A stretch of 64,000 nt of DNA from Parasedimentitalea psychrophila (GCF_030285785.1 NZ_CP127247.1:3247501-3311500); one strand, 5' to 3'. Positions 16,392 through 26,496 are shown, counted from the first letter of the stretch. Notes: generated from the letters alone by a model not told the origin. A program made the numbers and translations.

Positions 16392-17546
16392 ATGCATGCG
16401 CCTTATGCTTCAAAACCAGAAAACACTCGTGGGCGATTGGTCGAGGAGGACGAGAGCAGCTTTCGCTCGCCTTTTCAGCGCGACCGCGACCGGATCATTC
16501 ACGCCAGCGCCTTTCGGCGGCTCAAACATAAGACCCAGGTCTTTGTTGAGCATGAGGGCGACAATTACCGCACCCGGCTGACCCATACGATTGAGGTGGC
16601 GCAGGTCGGGCGAACCATTGCCAGGGTCTTGGGGTTGAACCAGGAACTGACCGAGGCGGTGGCCTTGGCGCATGATCTGGGACACACGCCCTTTGGCCAC
16701 ACAGGCGAGGACGCGCTGCATGCCCTGATGGCGCCCTATGGCGGTTTTGATCACAACGCGCAGGCGATCCGCATCGTGACCGCGCTGGAGCGTCATTATG
16801 CCGAATTCGACGGGTTGAACCTGACCTGGGAAACGCTGGAGGCGATTGCCAAGCACAACGGCCCGGTGGTGGGAGAGCTGCCCTATGCTCTGTCTGACTA
16901 TAACGCCAGGCATGACCTGGAGCTTCACACCCATGCCAGCGCCGAGGCGCAGGTGGCCGCGTTGGCCGATGATGTTGCCTACAACAATCACGATCTGCAT
17001 GACGGCTTGCGCGCCGGGCTGTTTAGCGATGCTGATATTTCTGAGCTGTCGATGATTGGGCCTGCCTACGCCCAGGTGGACCATCTGTATCCCGGATTGG
17101 ATCCCAGCCGTCGCAGACACGAGGCGCTTCGCCGGGTGTTTGGCGTCATGGTGGGCGATGTGATCGACACCTCACGTGGGTTGATTGCTCAGACCGGCGT
17201 CCAAGCCGTCGAAGCCGTGCGGGCCTTGGATCACCCGGTGGTTCAGTTCTCGGACCGGATCTGGAGTGAGTTGAAGGAAATCCGCGGCTTTCTGTTCACC
17301 CGCATGTATCGCGCGCCGTCGGTGATGGTGAAGCGCTCCGAGGTGAGCAAGGTGGTGGAGGCTCTGTTCCCCTATTACCAGCAGAACCCGCTGCAAATGC
17401 CGGACCGCTGGCACGCCGAGATAAAAGCGGCCAACAGTGAGACCGCGCTGGCGCGGATTGTGTCGGATTATATCGCCGGCATGACCGACCGCTTTGCCCT
17501 GCAGGAACATCAGCGATTGATCTTGGGGCTGGAGGTGACCAAGTAA
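16392..17546 (+). CDS. dgt: Deoxyguanosinetriphosphate triphosphohydrolase-like protein
   Basis: An HD-superfamily hydrolase that cleaves dNTPs to nucleoside and triphosphate. It shows FRRLKHKTQVF, RLTHTIEVAQ (first His) and AHDLGHTPFGHTGED (HD pair) in order within the first 115 residues, then NHDLHDG. The upstream frame extends to 16296, but AAAGGAAAAG before ATG 16392 and the family start (MHAPYASKPENTRGR) fix the start. Length 384 matches type 2 (non-E. coli) Dgt proteins. Confidence 0.92.
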   Translation: MHAPYASKPENTRGRLVEEDESSFRSPFQRDRDRIIHASAFRRLKHKTQVFVEHEGDNYRTRLTHTIEVAQVGRTIARVLGLNQELTEAVALAHDLGHTPFGHTGEDALHALMAPYGGFDHNAQAIRIVTALERHYAEFDGLNLTWETLEAIAKHNGPVVGELPYALSDYNARHDLELHTHASAEAQVAALADDVAYNNHDLHDGLRAGLFSDADISELSMIGPAYAQVDHLYPGLDPSRRRHEALRRVFGVMVGDVIDTSRGLIAQTGVQAVEAVRALDHPVVQFSDRIWSELKEIRGFLFTRMYRAPSVMVKRSEVSKVVEALFPYYQQNPLQMPDRWHAEIKAANSETALARIVSDYIAGMTDRFALQEHQRLILGLEVTK

Positions 17547-17660
17547 GGGCCCTGTGTTTGGGGCTGGAAATATGAGCGGTGTGAAACTGGCCCTATGAGC
17601 TTTGTGCATTATTCTTTCTTTGTGAGGGAGGCCGGCAGGGAGACTGGCAGGGAGACCAGA

Positions 17661-17960
17661 ATGACACATTGGACCGTTATTTTTCAGGATGCCCCTGAAA
17701 TGACCAAGATCCGGGCCGACAAGGCGCGCCGGGATGCCCATATTGCCTATGTGCGTGGGCGGCCGGGATTGCAGATTGGTGGCACTTTGGCGCTATGCCC
17801 GCAGCAGGATTTTCCGGGCGCAATCTGGACTGTCGAGGCCGAAACCCGTGCCGAGGTGGAGAGATTGGTGCTAAAGGATCCCTATTATGTCCCGTCGCTG
17901 CGCCGGTATTCCATTGATATCCAGGGTCAGACCTCTGTGGTGCAGGGCATGCTAGCCTAA
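17661..17960 (+). CDS. YciI-like protein
   Basis: A 99-residue ferredoxin-like-fold protein. It begins MTHWTVIFQDAPEM and has a conserved-type RRDAHIAYV (with the family's typical His after the Arg-Asp pair), a central GTLAL strand and a C-terminal VLKDPYYVPSLRRYSID, the pattern of YCII-related proteins. AGGGAGA before ATG 17661 favours that start over the 17595 one, whose leader repeats GRETGRET. Function of the family is poorly known. Confidence 0.8.
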   Translation: MTHWTVIFQDAPEMTKIRADKARRDAHIAYVRGRPGLQIGGTLALCPQQDFPGAIWTVEAETRAEVERLVLKDPYYVPSLRRYSIDIQGQTSVVQGMLA

Positions 17961-18093
17961 GCCGAATTTTGGGGGTGGGGGCGCCATATGGCCCGCGATT
18001 GCAGCCCAGCACTGCTGCTGATGCAGTCCATAAGATATTGACCCTTGGGCTGGGCGTGATACTTCGCGTGACTGAACCTATGGGACGCCAGAC

Positions 18094-19839
18094 ATGAACC
18101 TGTTTACAGATATCCGCTCGCTTGTGATTGAAAGCCTCGACACTATGGTGTCTGACGGCACACTTCCGGCAGGTTTGGACCTGCGAAATGTTGCGGTTGA
18201 GCCCCCCCGCGATGCGGCCCATGGCGACATGGCCACCAATGCGGCGATGGTGCTGGCCAAAGCGGCCAAGAAAAAGCCACGCGACATTGCTGATGCTCTG
18301 GCGGCCAAGCTGGTTGCGGATGACCGGATCACCTCGGCCGAAGTGGCGGGGCCGGGGTTTCTGAACATACGTCTGGCGACGTCAATCTGGCAAGACATCC
18401 CGAAATCAGTGCTTGATTCTGGCCTGGATTTTGGCCGCTCCGATATGGGGCAGGGGCTGAAGGTCAACGTCGAATATGTCTCGGCCAATCCCACCGGTCC
18501 GCTGCATGTGGGCCACACCCGGGGGGCGGTCTTTGGTGACGCGCTGGCCAGTCTGCTGGATTTTGCCGGCTATGACGTGACCCGCGAATATTACATCAAC
18601 GATGGTGGCGGCCAGGTCGATGTTTTGGCGCGGTCAGTGTACCTGCGCTATCTTGAGGCACACGGCCAAGAGGTTGCCTTTCCCGATGGCACCTATCCCG
18701 GCGATTACCTGATCGAGACCGGCAAGGCGCTGAAGGACAAGGTGGGCGACGCCTATGTTGACCAGCCCGAGGATGTCTGGCTGCAAGAGGTCCGGACCTT
18801 CTCCACCGACGCAATGATGGTGTTGATCCGCGCTGACCTGAAATCACTGGGCGTGGTGATGGATAAATTCTATTCCGAAAAGTCTCTCTATGGCACCGGC
18901 CGCATCGAAGCGGCTATTTCCGAGCTGGACGGCAAGGGGCTGATCTATCAGGGCGTGCTGGAGCCACCAAAAGGCAAAAAGCCCGAAGACTGGGAACCGC
19001 GCGAGCAGACTCTGTTCAAATCCACCGAGCACGGCGATGATGTTGATCGCCCGGTCAAGAAATCTGACGGTGCCTGGACCTATTTTGCCCCCGATATCGC
19101 CTATCACTATGACAAGGTTGACCGCGGCTTTGACATGCTGATCGACGTCTTTGGCGCCGATCACGGTGGCTATGTCAAGCGGATGAAGGCGGCGGTTTCG
19201 GCGTTGTCTGATGGCCGGGTGCCACTGGATATCAAGCTGACCCAGCTGGTCAAACTGTTCAAGGACGGCCAGGAATTCAAAATGTCCAAGCGGGCGGGCA
19301 CCTTTGTGACCCTGCGCGACGTGGTGGACCTGGTGGGGGCGGATGTTACCCGCTTTGTGATGCTGACCCGCAAGAACGATGCGCCGCTGGACTTTGATTT
19401 TGCCAAGGTGCTGGAGCAGTCGAAGGACAATCCGGTGTTCTATGTGCAATACGCCAATGCCCGGATCTGCTCAACCCTGCGTAAGGCGGTTGTCGAGGGA
19501 ATCGCCATTGACGATGCAACCCTTGGTGCTGCGGATCTGACGCTGCTGGCGGACGGCGCGCAGATCATGGTGGCCAAGAAGCTGGCAGAATGGCCGCGTC
19601 TGGTCGATATCGCCGCGCGCACCCATGAACCACACCGGGTGGCCTTCTACCTCTATGATCTGGCCTCAGACCTGCACGGGCTTTATCATATGGGCAAATC
19701 CAATGACAATTTACGATTTGTTAACACAAGCAACCAATCGGCAACACATGCGAATTTGGCACTGGCGCGGGCCGTTTCGATTGTTATTTCCGCTGGTTTG
19801 GGTATTCTGGGAGTGACTCCGGCGCAGGAGATGCGGTAA
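18094..19839 (+). CDS. argS: Arginine-tRNA ligase
   Basis: Class I aminoacyl-tRNA synthetase of 581 residues. The N-terminal Add-1 domain (about residues 1-100) is followed by the HIGH-type motif [12 protein letters not shown] near 133 and the KMSKS-type motif [10 protein letters not shown] near 394, then the C-terminal anticodon-binding helical domain with [11 protein letters not shown]. It leads a run of same-strand genes (SPOR protein, nagZ, scpA, scpB). Confidence 0.97.
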   Translation: MNLFTDIRSLVIESLDTMVSDGTLPAGLDLRNVAVEPPRDAAHGDMATNAAMVLAKAAKKKPRDIADALAAKLVADDRITSAEVAGPGFLNIRLATSIWQDIPKSVLDSGLDFGRSDMGQGLKVNVEYVSANPTGPLHVGHTRGAVFGDALASLLDFAGYDVTREYYINDGGGQVDVLARSVYLRYLEAHGQEVAFPDGTYPGDYLIETGKALKDKVGDAYVDQPEDVWLQEVRTFSTDAMMVLIRADLKSLGVVMDKFYSEKSLYGTGRIEAAISELDGKGLIYQGVLEPPKGKKPEDWEPREQTLFKSTEHGDDVDRPVKKSDGAWTYFAPDIAYHYDKVDRGFDMLIDVFGADHGGYVKRMKAAVSALSDGRVPLDIKLTQLVKLFKDGQEFKMSKRAGTFVTLRDVVDLVGADVTRFVMLTRKNDAPLDFDFAKVLEQSKDNPVFYVQYANARICSTLRKAVVEGIAIDDATLGAADLTLLADGAQIMVAKKLAEWPRLVDIAARTHEPHRVAFYLYDLASDLHGLYHMGKSNDNLRFVNTSNQSATHANLALARAVSIVISAGLGILGVTPAQEMR

Positions 19840-19924
19840 CAAAATCGCCCAAAGCGCTGGTCTGAGGCAGTTCAAGAGACCCTGAAAATGCGCGTTGACG
19901 CATCAGCTGGGCAGTGAGGCGGAC

Positions 19925-21031
19925 ATGGCGTTTAACGCGCAAGCTGGCGAGAGCCAGGCGTATTCTTTGCAAGGTGCATCCTCGTCCCGGGGTGCGCCCG
20001 ATGATGGCCGGTACCAGACACAATACCAGCAGCATGAACCGCAGGCCTATGGCCAGGCGGATCCTCTTGCGACGAATGAGGATGCCCCGATTGCCTTCTC
20101 GGGGGATGTCACCAGGACACTGGGTTTTTTGGGCGCTGTGGCCTCGCTGGCCCTGATCGTGGGCGTCGGCGTTTGGGGCTACAAACTGGTGGCGCGGGAC
20201 GTCAGTGGGGTGCCAGTTGTCCGGTCTCTGGAAGGCCCAATGAGGGTTCAGCCCGAAAATCCAGGTGGTCAGGCCGCCGTCAATCAGGGGCTGGCGGTCA
20301 ATGCGGTTGCCGCCAATGGTATTGCGTCGGATCCGGCGGACCGGTTGATTCTGGCGCCCAGCTCGCTGCGCCTGACCGAGGATGACGTTCCTGTGGCCGA
20401 AGTGGTCATTTCCGGATCTGCTGCACCGGTTCAGGCGCTGAACGATGCGGGCCAGGCAGCCGAATCCGCCGCCACTCAGCCCACTGAAATTGACGTGCTG
20501 GTTGCGGCGTTGACTGCTGGTGTTACACCTTTGAGCACCACGACAAACCGGGTGGGGGCAACCCTGGCCTCGGCTTCGGCAGCCTCGATCGTGCAACCCG
20601 CACCCCTGCTACCTGTCAGGTCTGAAACGGCGGTTACCGCTCCGGCTGTGCTCAATGCGCCCGGTGTCAAAGTGTCGTTGCGTCCGCTGGTGCGCCCCGC
20701 ACGGTTTTCACCCTCGTTGTATAGCGCCTCCGCCTCTCAGGGGCGGTCAACGCTGGAGGTTGATGCCGCCAGCCTGCCTGCGGGCACGCGTTTGGCCCAG
20801 CTGGGGGCCTATGAAAGCGCCGATGTGGCGCGGGCCGAGTGGGATCGTATTTACGGAAGGTTCGAAGATTATCTGGAGGGCAAAAAACGGGTGATCCAAA
20901 AAGCACAAAGCGGCGGCCGGACCTTTTACCGGCTTCGGGCCATGGGGTTCGCTGACCTGTCTGGCGCCCGGCGCTTCTGCGCAACGCTGGTGGCCGGCAA
21001 GGCCGATTGCATTCCTGTGACCACTCGCTGA
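19925..21031 (+). CDS. SPOR-domain protein with one membrane anchor
   Basis: The protein has a polar, Gln-rich cytoplasmic head, a single transmembrane segment (TLGFLGAVASLALIVGVGVW near residues 60-80), an Ala/Pro/Thr-rich periplasmic linker and a C-terminal SPOR domain (LAQLGAYESADVARAEWDRI...TFYRLRAMGF) that binds denuded peptidoglycan at division sites. GAGG before ATG 19925 favours that start; 19895 is also open. Its stop overlaps the nagZ start (TGATG), which couples two cell-wall genes. Confidence 0.88.
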   Translation: MAFNAQAGESQAYSLQGASSSRGAPDDGRYQTQYQQHEPQAYGQADPLATNEDAPIAFSGDVTRTLGFLGAVASLALIVGVGVWGYKLVARDVSGVPVVRSLEGPMRVQPENPGGQAAVNQGLAVNAVAANGIASDPADRLILAPSSLRLTEDDVPVAEVVISGSAAPVQALNDAGQAAESAATQPTEIDVLVAALTAGVTPLSTTTNRVGATLASASAASIVQPAPLLPVRSETAVTAPAVLNAPGVKVSLRPLVRPARFSPSLYSASASQGRSTLEVDAASLPAGTRLAQLGAYESADVARAEWDRIYGRFEDYLEGKKRVIQKAQSGGRTFYRLRAMGFADLSGARRFCATLVAGKADCIPVTTR

Positions 21032-22062
21032 TGCGGTTCGGGGCCACCATTCTGGACGCCGCAGGCCTGCGGCTGACAGCCGAGGAAGTGGCGCTGTTTC
21101 GCGATGCCAACCCGTTTGGCTTTATCCTGTTTGCCCGCAACATCGACACGGCGGACCAGATCCGCGCCCTGTGCGATGATTTCCGCAATGCGGTGGGGCG
21201 CAACTGTCTTATTACTATTGATCAAGAGGGTGGCCGGGTTCAACGCCTGCGCCCACCACTGGCCCGTCAGTGGCTGGCGCCGTTGGACCATGTTGCGCGG
21301 GCGCAGGCGACTGCGCCGCCCTGCGACGAGCCGACGGCTGTCGCCCGCGCCATGTATCTGCGCTATCGGCTGATCGCGGACGAGCTGCAGGGGCTCGGAA
21401 TCGATAGCAATTGCGCGCCAATGGTCGACTTGGCCGGCAACGACACCCATCCATTTCTGAAAAACCGCTGCTACGGCAGCGATGCGCAGACCGTCGCAGA
21501 CATTGGCCGCGCTTCGGCGCAAGGCTTGCTGGACGGAGGCGTTTTGCCGGTGTTGAAGCACCTGCCAGGGCACGGGCGTGCGACGGCAGACAGCCATCAC
21601 GATCTGCCGCATGTGGGCACCGATAGGGCCACCCTCAACCGCACTGACTTTGAGGCGTTCCGCGCCCTGAATGATCTGCCAATGGGGATGACCGCGCATT
21701 TGGTCTATGACGCTATAGATCCGAAGCCAGCCACGTTGTCCCCGGTGATGATGCGGCTGATCCGCGAGCAGATTGGCTTTGATGGGTTGGTCATGACCGA
21801 TGATATCTCGATGAAGGCGCTGAAAGGCGCTCCGGCTGACATGGCCCGCGCGTCGCTTGATGCCGGATGTGACGTCGCACTGTACTGCAACGGCCCAATT
21901 GCCGAGCGCTCGGCAGTGGCCCAGGCTGCTGGCGAAATGACCGAGGCAGCGCAAATTCGCGCCGAACGGGCCCTTGCGGCCCGCCAAACCCCCGTTGAAC
22001 TTGACATTGCTGCCGCCGAAGACGAACTATCTGCCCTCATGGGCGGACAGGTATATGGCTGA
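21031..22062 (+). CDS. nagZ: Beta-N-acetylhexosaminidase, glycoside hydrolase family 3
   Basis: NagZ removes N-acetylglucosamine from muropeptides during cell-wall recycling. The 343-residue protein contains the GH3 motifs ITIDQEGGRVQRL, KHLPGHGRATADSHHDLP (with the NagZ-specific His on the flexible loop) and the nucleophile segment MTDDISMKAL. It starts at the ATG overlapping the SPOR gene stop and itself overlaps scpA by 8 bases. Confidence 0.93.
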   Translation: MRFGATILDAAGLRLTAEEVALFRDANPFGFILFARNIDTADQIRALCDDFRNAVGRNCLITIDQEGGRVQRLRPPLARQWLAPLDHVARAQATAPPCDEPTAVARAMYLRYRLIADELQGLGIDSNCAPMVDLAGNDTHPFLKNRCYGSDAQTVADIGRASAQGLLDGGVLPVLKHLPGHGRATADSHHDLPHVGTDRATLNRTDFEAFRALNDLPMGMTAHLVYDAIDPKPATLSPVMMRLIREQIGFDGLVMTDDISMKALKGAPADMARASLDAGCDVALYCNGPIAERSAVAQAAGEMTEAAQIRAERALAARQTPVELDIAAAEDELSALMGGQVYG

Positions 22063-22846
22063 CGATCTGTTTCAGGAGACTGCGCAATCGGTGGCCGAAA
22101 GGCTGGCGGCTGAAGCACTGATTGTGGATGTTGACGGGTATGAGGGGCCGCTTGACGTGCTGCTCAGCCTGTCGCGCAGCCAAAAAGTCGACCTTCGCAA
22201 GATCTCTGTTTTGGAGCTGGCCCGACAATACCTGAGCTTTGTGGAACGTGCCAAGCTGCTGCGGATCGAACTGGCTGCGGATTATCTGGTGATGGCGGCC
22301 TGGCTGGCCTTCTTGAAATCGCGACTGCTGTTGCCCCCCGAACCGGGTGAAGAGGGGCCCAGCGGCGAAGAGCTGGCGGCACATCTGGCCTTTCAGCTGG
22401 AGAGGTTGCAGGCCATGCGCGACGCTGCCGCTCAGTTGATGGCGCAGGACCAGCTGGGGCGTGACTTCTTTGCCCGTGGTCAGGCGGAAGACATCACCCG
22501 GATCAAAACCGTGACCCACAGTGCCACGCTGCTGGATCTGATGCAGGGCTATGCCCGCATCCGCACCCGCGATGATTTTCGCCCCTTTGTGGTTGATCGT
22601 GACTCTGTGTTCACCATGGAGGAGGCGCTGGAGCGGATGCGCGGGTTGATCGGCTTTACCGGCAGCTGGACGGATATGCTCAGCTATCTGCCAGATGGCT
22701 GGCACAGTGACCCGGTGCGGCGCCGCTCGGCGACCGCTGCGACCTTTGCGGCGGCGTTGCAGCTGGTCAAAGAAGGTAAACTTGAACTGCGCCAGTCAGA
22801 GATCTACGCTCCGATTCAATTGCGCAGCTGCGGCGAGGGCCATTAA
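22055..22846 (+). CDS. scpA: Segregation and condensation protein A
   Basis: ScpA is the kleisin that bridges SMC heads. The N-terminal motif GYEGPLDVLLSLSRSQKVDL and ISVLELARQYLSFV near residues 27-70 are diagnostic, and the C-terminal winged-helix part ends TFAAALQLVKEGKLELRQ. I chose ATG 22055, overlapping nagZ by 8 bases, because the longer frame from 21974 is antithetic to family N-termini. Its stop shares a base with the scpB start (TAATG). Confidence 0.93.
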   Translation: MADDLFQETAQSVAERLAAEALIVDVDGYEGPLDVLLSLSRSQKVDLRKISVLELARQYLSFVERAKLLRIELAADYLVMAAWLAFLKSRLLLPPEPGEEGPSGEELAAHLAFQLERLQAMRDAAAQLMAQDQLGRDFFARGQAEDITRIKTVTHSATLLDLMQGYARIRTRDDFRPFVVDRDSVFTMEEALERMRGLIGFTGSWTDMLSYLPDGWHSDPVRRRSATAATFAAALQLVKEGKLELRQSEIYAPIQLRSCGEGH

Positions 22847-23493
22847 TGGAAGACCACAGTACAGTTTCTGACGGCGAAAGCCTGTTTGATGCGCCGCTGA
22901 TGGCCGAGCAGGAACGTATGGTCGAGGCGGTTCTGTTCGCCAGTGCCACGCCTGTCACCCTGCGGGATCTGCAAGCGCGGATGCCGCATGGCTGCAACCC
23001 GGCCGAGGCGCTGGCGCATCTTCGCAAGACATATGAGGGGCGTGGTGTGCAGGTGGTTCGGGTCGGCGACACCTGGGCGATGCGGACGGCGCGTGATCTG
23101 GGCTTTCTGATGCAGAAAGAGACTGTCGAGACCCGCAAGCTGAGCCGGGCTGCGATCGAGACCCTCGCCATCATCGCCTATCACCAGCCCGTCACCCGCG
23201 CCGAGATCGAGGAAATTCGCGGCGTCTCGGTGTCGCGGGGCACCATTGATCAACTGCTCGAAATGGAGTGGATCCGGCTGGGGCGGCGCAAAATGACGCC
23301 GGGGCGTCCGGTGACCTTTGTGGTGACACCGCATTTTCTCGATCATTTTGGGCTTGAGAGCGCCCGCGATCTACCGGGGCTGAAAGAGCTGCGGTCCGCC
23401 GGCTTGCTGGATAATCGCCCACCGCCCGGGGCCTTGGAACTTGGCGATCTGGATGAGGCAGACGAAGAGCAGCCGGAACTGTTTGAGGACTGA
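22846..23493 (+). CDS. scpB: Segregation and condensation protein B
   Basis: ScpB dimerises and binds the ScpA linker in the SMC complex. Visible motifs are MVEAVLFASATPVTLRDLQARM near residues 25-45 and LSRAAIETLAIIAYHQPVTRAEIEEIRGV near 95-125, the second winged helix. The tail is acidic (EADEEQPELFED). Directly coupled to scpA. Confidence 0.94.
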   Translation: MEDHSTVSDGESLFDAPLMAEQERMVEAVLFASATPVTLRDLQARMPHGCNPAEALAHLRKTYEGRGVQVVRVGDTWAMRTARDLGFLMQKETVETRKLSRAAIETLAIIAYHQPVTRAEIEEIRGVSVSRGTIDQLLEMEWIRLGRRKMTPGRPVTFVVTPHFLDHFGLESARDLPGLKELRSAGLLDNRPPPGALELGDLDEADEEQPELFED

Positions 23494-23570
23494 ATTCACC
23501 ACCGTTCTGACGCCTCTAAATGGACTTAATCCTCTGTTAAAAAATGCGACGGACTGCAGGGAGTACTGGT

Positions 23571-23783
23571 ATGAATCTAAATTCCATCATCAACATGGTC
23601 ATCAGGCAGGTTATGCGCCGGGCGGTTAATTTTGGCGTCGGTGCAGGTATCAAAGCGGCCACCAGGCTGGGCAAGAACTCCCGTGGAGGCGACAGTCGGG
23701 GATCGACAATGCCTGTCCCCGGATCAGATCGCAAGCGGGCTGCTAAACAGGCGCGTCTGACGCAACGGGGGCCATGGAAGTAG
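23571..23783 (+). CDS. Small basic conserved protein, 70 residues
   Basis: GGGAG before ATG 23571 supports the start. The first 35 residues form an amphipathic or weakly hydrophobic helix (NLNSIINMVIRQVMRRAVNFGVGAG split by arginines) and the rest is basic and Ser/Gly-rich. I recall similar short proteins in Rhodobacteraceae but know no function. Its 3' end overlaps the convergent MFS gene by 41 bases. Confidence 0.65.
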   Translation: MNLNSIINMVIRQVMRRAVNFGVGAGIKAATRLGKNSRGGDSRGSTMPVPGSDRKRAAKQARLTQRGPWK

Positions 23784-24903
23784 CGCGCCGCAGGCTAAGG
23801 GATTCGACCGCCTCGATCAGACATAACAGCGCCGAAATCGCCAGGCATCCAGCCAGCCCCCAGCGGGCATAGGCCTGATCTCCCAGAACCGGCACCGCAA
23901 AGATGCACAGATATGTAGCGGTGCTGTATAGCCCCATGATGGCGCCGCGTTGCGACGGATCCAGCGCGGTCAGGCGGGCCACCAGCAGGTTCAGGCCCAG
24001 ATGCTGAACAATCCCCCAGACAACCGCTATCATCAACATGGCGTGAAACGATTCCGTCAGGGTCGCCATGCCGAGGTATATCAGGGAAATGGCCAGAAAC
24101 ACCGGGGCGGTTGCCCGCGCCAGACCCAGCCGGTCCAGCAGCGGATCCAGCAGCACCGCGAGACCAAAGCCAACTCCATAGAACAGCGGGATCAACCCGG
24201 CCTTTGTGGTGCTGAGCCCCAGAGCCACGGTGACATGGGCGCCAATAAAGAAATAGGTGAGGTAAAAACCCAGCATCAGCATCACCGTCGCCAGCAAGCC
24301 ACGGGCCATGCCGGGCACTCTCAGCGCCGTCAGCGGCGATGTGCCTGGGTTTCCGCTGGTGCCCAACTGACGCAAGCCGGAACTGAGCAGCCAGAGAAGG
24401 GCAGTGCCAACAGCCAGCGCCGTGTAAACAGCCCGCCAGCCTGCCAGGTCGGTGAGCCAGGCTCCGGCGCTGACGCCCAGCACCAGCGACACCGTCCAGC
24501 CGGTCAGCACCGCCCCCATGGTCTGCGCCTCGCGCCCCTTTGGGGCGATGGTGATGGCCAATGTGTAGATCGAAGGCAGCGCCGCGCCGGCCGCCAATCC
24601 GCAAAGCGCTTGGGCAGCAATCAGGGCCGCAAGGTTTGGCGCCCAAGCGCTGGCCGCCAGTCCGAAGGTCAAAACGACCAGCGCCGCCCGCAGCAGGCGC
24701 CCGGCGCCAAACCGGTCACCCAGCGGCGCCAGCACCAAAGCGGCAGCCGCGACGCCCAGCCCATAGGCGCTGGCGGCCTGCATGACCTGCGCTGCGCTGA
24801 CCTGCAATTCACTACCCACGGCGGTCACCAGCGGCGACAGCAACAGGGAATTTGCACCGATGACACCAATGGCACTCAGCAGAATAAGAATGGATGCCAA
24901 CAT
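23743..24903 (-). CDS. MFS transporter
   Basis: A 386-residue membrane protein with about twelve hydrophobic helices. The loop after helix 2 reads LGDRFGAGRLLR, the major facilitator signature, and PKGREAQTMG marks a later loop. It resembles the drug/arabinose-efflux type (YdhP/AraJ-like), but the substrate is not readable. The gene is monocistronic; 24904-25017 shows no gene. Confidence 0.88.
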   Translation of the reverse strand: MLASILILLSAIGVIGANSLLLSPLVTAVGSELQVSAAQVMQAASAYGLGVAAAALVLAPLGDRFGAGRLLRAALVVLTFGLAASAWAPNLAALIAAQALCGLAAGAALPSIYTLAITIAPKGREAQTMGAVLTGWTVSLVLGVSAGAWLTDLAGWRAVYTALAVGTALLWLLSSGLRQLGTSGNPGTSPLTALRVPGMARGLLATVMLMLGFYLTYFFIGAHVTVALGLSTTKAGLIPLFYGVGFGLAVLLDPLLDRLGLARATAPVFLAISLIYLGMATLTESFHAMLMIAVVWGIVQHLGLNLLVARLTALDPSQRGAIMGLYSTATYLCIFAVPVLGDQAYARWGLAGCLAISALLCLIEAVESLSLRRATSMAPVASDAPV

Positions 24904-25017
24904 GGGCTTGCCCTCGAATTGTGTTCAGGAAGATCTCGTATTGGCTGAACCGTGTTCTGTGAAATGACGAAAGACCCGCTGCCGTAGATTTATGATACCC
25001 AGGGCGGGCTGCGGCGG

Positions 25018-25317
25018 CTATTCAATCATAATCGTCTGACGCAGGGCGCCGCTTTCGGCATCCAGAATCAGAATGCGGTTGTCGTCAGTGACCACGGCAA
25101 TCCAGCCCTTGCCAAAGGTGACGGCGGTGGGCGTGGTGCCATCGGGCAGGGTGATGCTGTCGGGTAATGTTACAGCTTTATCCGACAAGCGGATGACAAG
25201 CAGGCTAATTACCACTACAAGCCCGCCAATCATGACCGCGGTGAGCGTGGTCACCAGCCGTCTCAGGAACTTTAGCTGAGCTGGCTCTTGGATTTCGGGT
25301 TCGGAAGGACGTGTCAT
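25018..25317 (-). CDS. Small membrane-anchored protein (DUF6476-like)
   Basis: The 99-residue product has a Pro/Glu-rich head, one transmembrane helix (TTLTAVMIGGLVVVISLLVI near residues 23-42) and a periplasmic domain with beta strands (GWIAVVTDDNRILILDAESGALRQTI) resembling a single beta-propeller blade. ATG 25317 overlaps the ATG of the divergent pseudouridine synthase (CATG shared). The ribosome site is weak. The DUF6476 label is from memory. Confidence 0.75.
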   Translation of the reverse strand: MTRPSEPEIQEPAQLKFLRRLVTTLTAVMIGGLVVVISLLVIRLSDKAVTLPDSITLPDGTTPTAVTFGKGWIAVVTDDNRILILDAESGALRQTIMIE

Positions 25318-26365
25318 GGGCAGCCGCCAAATTGAGTTTGTCATTGCGGAAAATCCGCCTAACCGGCTTGATAAGGCGCTTTCGCGGAATGTGCCAGAGG
25401 AAGCAACCCTGTCGCGCACCCGGTTGGCCCGGTTGATCGCTGCCGGGTCGGTGACTGTGGACGGTGTGGTGGTCGTAGACCCCAAGGCCAAGATTGCTGA
25501 GGGTGCAATGATCCTGGTCACCGTGGAAGAGGCCGAGGACAGTCATATTGGCCCCGAAGACATCGCGCTGGATGTGATCTATGAAGACGATGATCTGATT
25601 GTGGTGAACAAACCGGTTGGCATGGTTGTGCACCCGGCGCCGGGCACCCCGTCGGGGACCTTGGTCAATGCGCTGTTGCACCACTGCGGTGACAATCTGT
25701 CCGGTGTGGGCGGCATAAAGCGCCCCGGTATCGTGCACCGTATCGATAAGGAAACCAGTGGCTTGCTGGTGGTGGCCAAGTCTGATGTGGCGCATCAGGG
25801 GCTGGCCAAGCAGTTCGAAAAACACACGGTTGAGCGCTATTACCGCGCCATTTGCTACGGTGTTCCAGATGCCAATGATCCGCGCCTGCGCGGTATCAGG
25901 GGCACCAGTTTTGAACCCGGCAACATTCTGAAACTGACCACCCAACTGGCGCGGCACAAGTTTGATCGCCAACGGCAAGCAGTGCTGTTTCAGGGCGGCC
26001 GCCATGCGGTGACACGGGCGCGGATTGTGGAGCCCTTTGGCAATCCCGGTGTTGTGGCACTGATTGAATGCTGGCTGGAAACCGGCCGCACCCATCAGAT
26101 CCGGGTCCATATGGCCCATGCTGGTCACGGGCTGGTGGGCGACCCGACCTATGGCGGGCGGCGCAAGCTGGCGGGTAAGTCACTGGCTCCAGTTGCACAT
26201 GACGCCTTGCGGGCCTTTCCGCGTCAGGCGCTGCATGCTGCGGTTCTGGGCTTCGTGCATCCGGTATCGGGCGAGGAAATGCGGTTCGAAGCACCGATGC
26301 CAAGCGACATGGAAGCGCTGATGGAGCAGTTGCGACTGCCGGCAGAGCAGTCCAGACCGGCTTGA
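25316..26365 (+). CDS. RluA-family 23S rRNA pseudouridine synthase (RluD-like)
   Basis: An N-terminal S4 RNA-binding domain (RLDKALSRNVPEE...SRTRLARLIAAG, residues about 17-75) precedes the catalytic domain with GIVHRIDKETSGLLVVAK near residue 141, where the Asp of HRIDKETSG is catalytic, and the C-terminal TGRTHQIRVHMAHAGHGLVGDPTYG. GGAAGGAC seven bases before ATG 25316 supports the start. Which uridines it modifies cannot be stated; RluD-type is the best guess. Confidence 0.92.
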   Translation: MGSRQIEFVIAENPPNRLDKALSRNVPEEATLSRTRLARLIAAGSVTVDGVVVVDPKAKIAEGAMILVTVEEAEDSHIGPEDIALDVIYEDDDLIVVNKPVGMVVHPAPGTPSGTLVNALLHHCGDNLSGVGGIKRPGIVHRIDKETSGLLVVAKSDVAHQGLAKQFEKHTVERYYRAICYGVPDANDPRLRGIRGTSFEPGNILKLTTQLARHKFDRQRQAVLFQGGRHAVTRARIVEPFGNPGVVALIECWLETGRTHQIRVHMAHAGHGLVGDPTYGGRRKLAGKSLAPVAHDALRAFPRQALHAAVLGFVHPVSGEEMRFEAPMPSDMEALMEQLRLPAEQSRPA

Positions 26366-26496
26366 GGGAGGGCCTGAGGGAGGGCCCGAGCGTTTGACCT
26401 GAGCGCACTATGTGGCCCGGCTGCAAGGCCGGGCGGCTGCAGTGCCGTTGCAGGCGGATAGCGGTCTTAACTTTTTGGCAACTTTTTGCACATCCC

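Noticed and set aside
23950-24948. 332-residue plus-strand frame opposite the MFS gene
   Set aside because: Arg/Gln-rich low-complexity translation typical of the antisense of a membrane protein.
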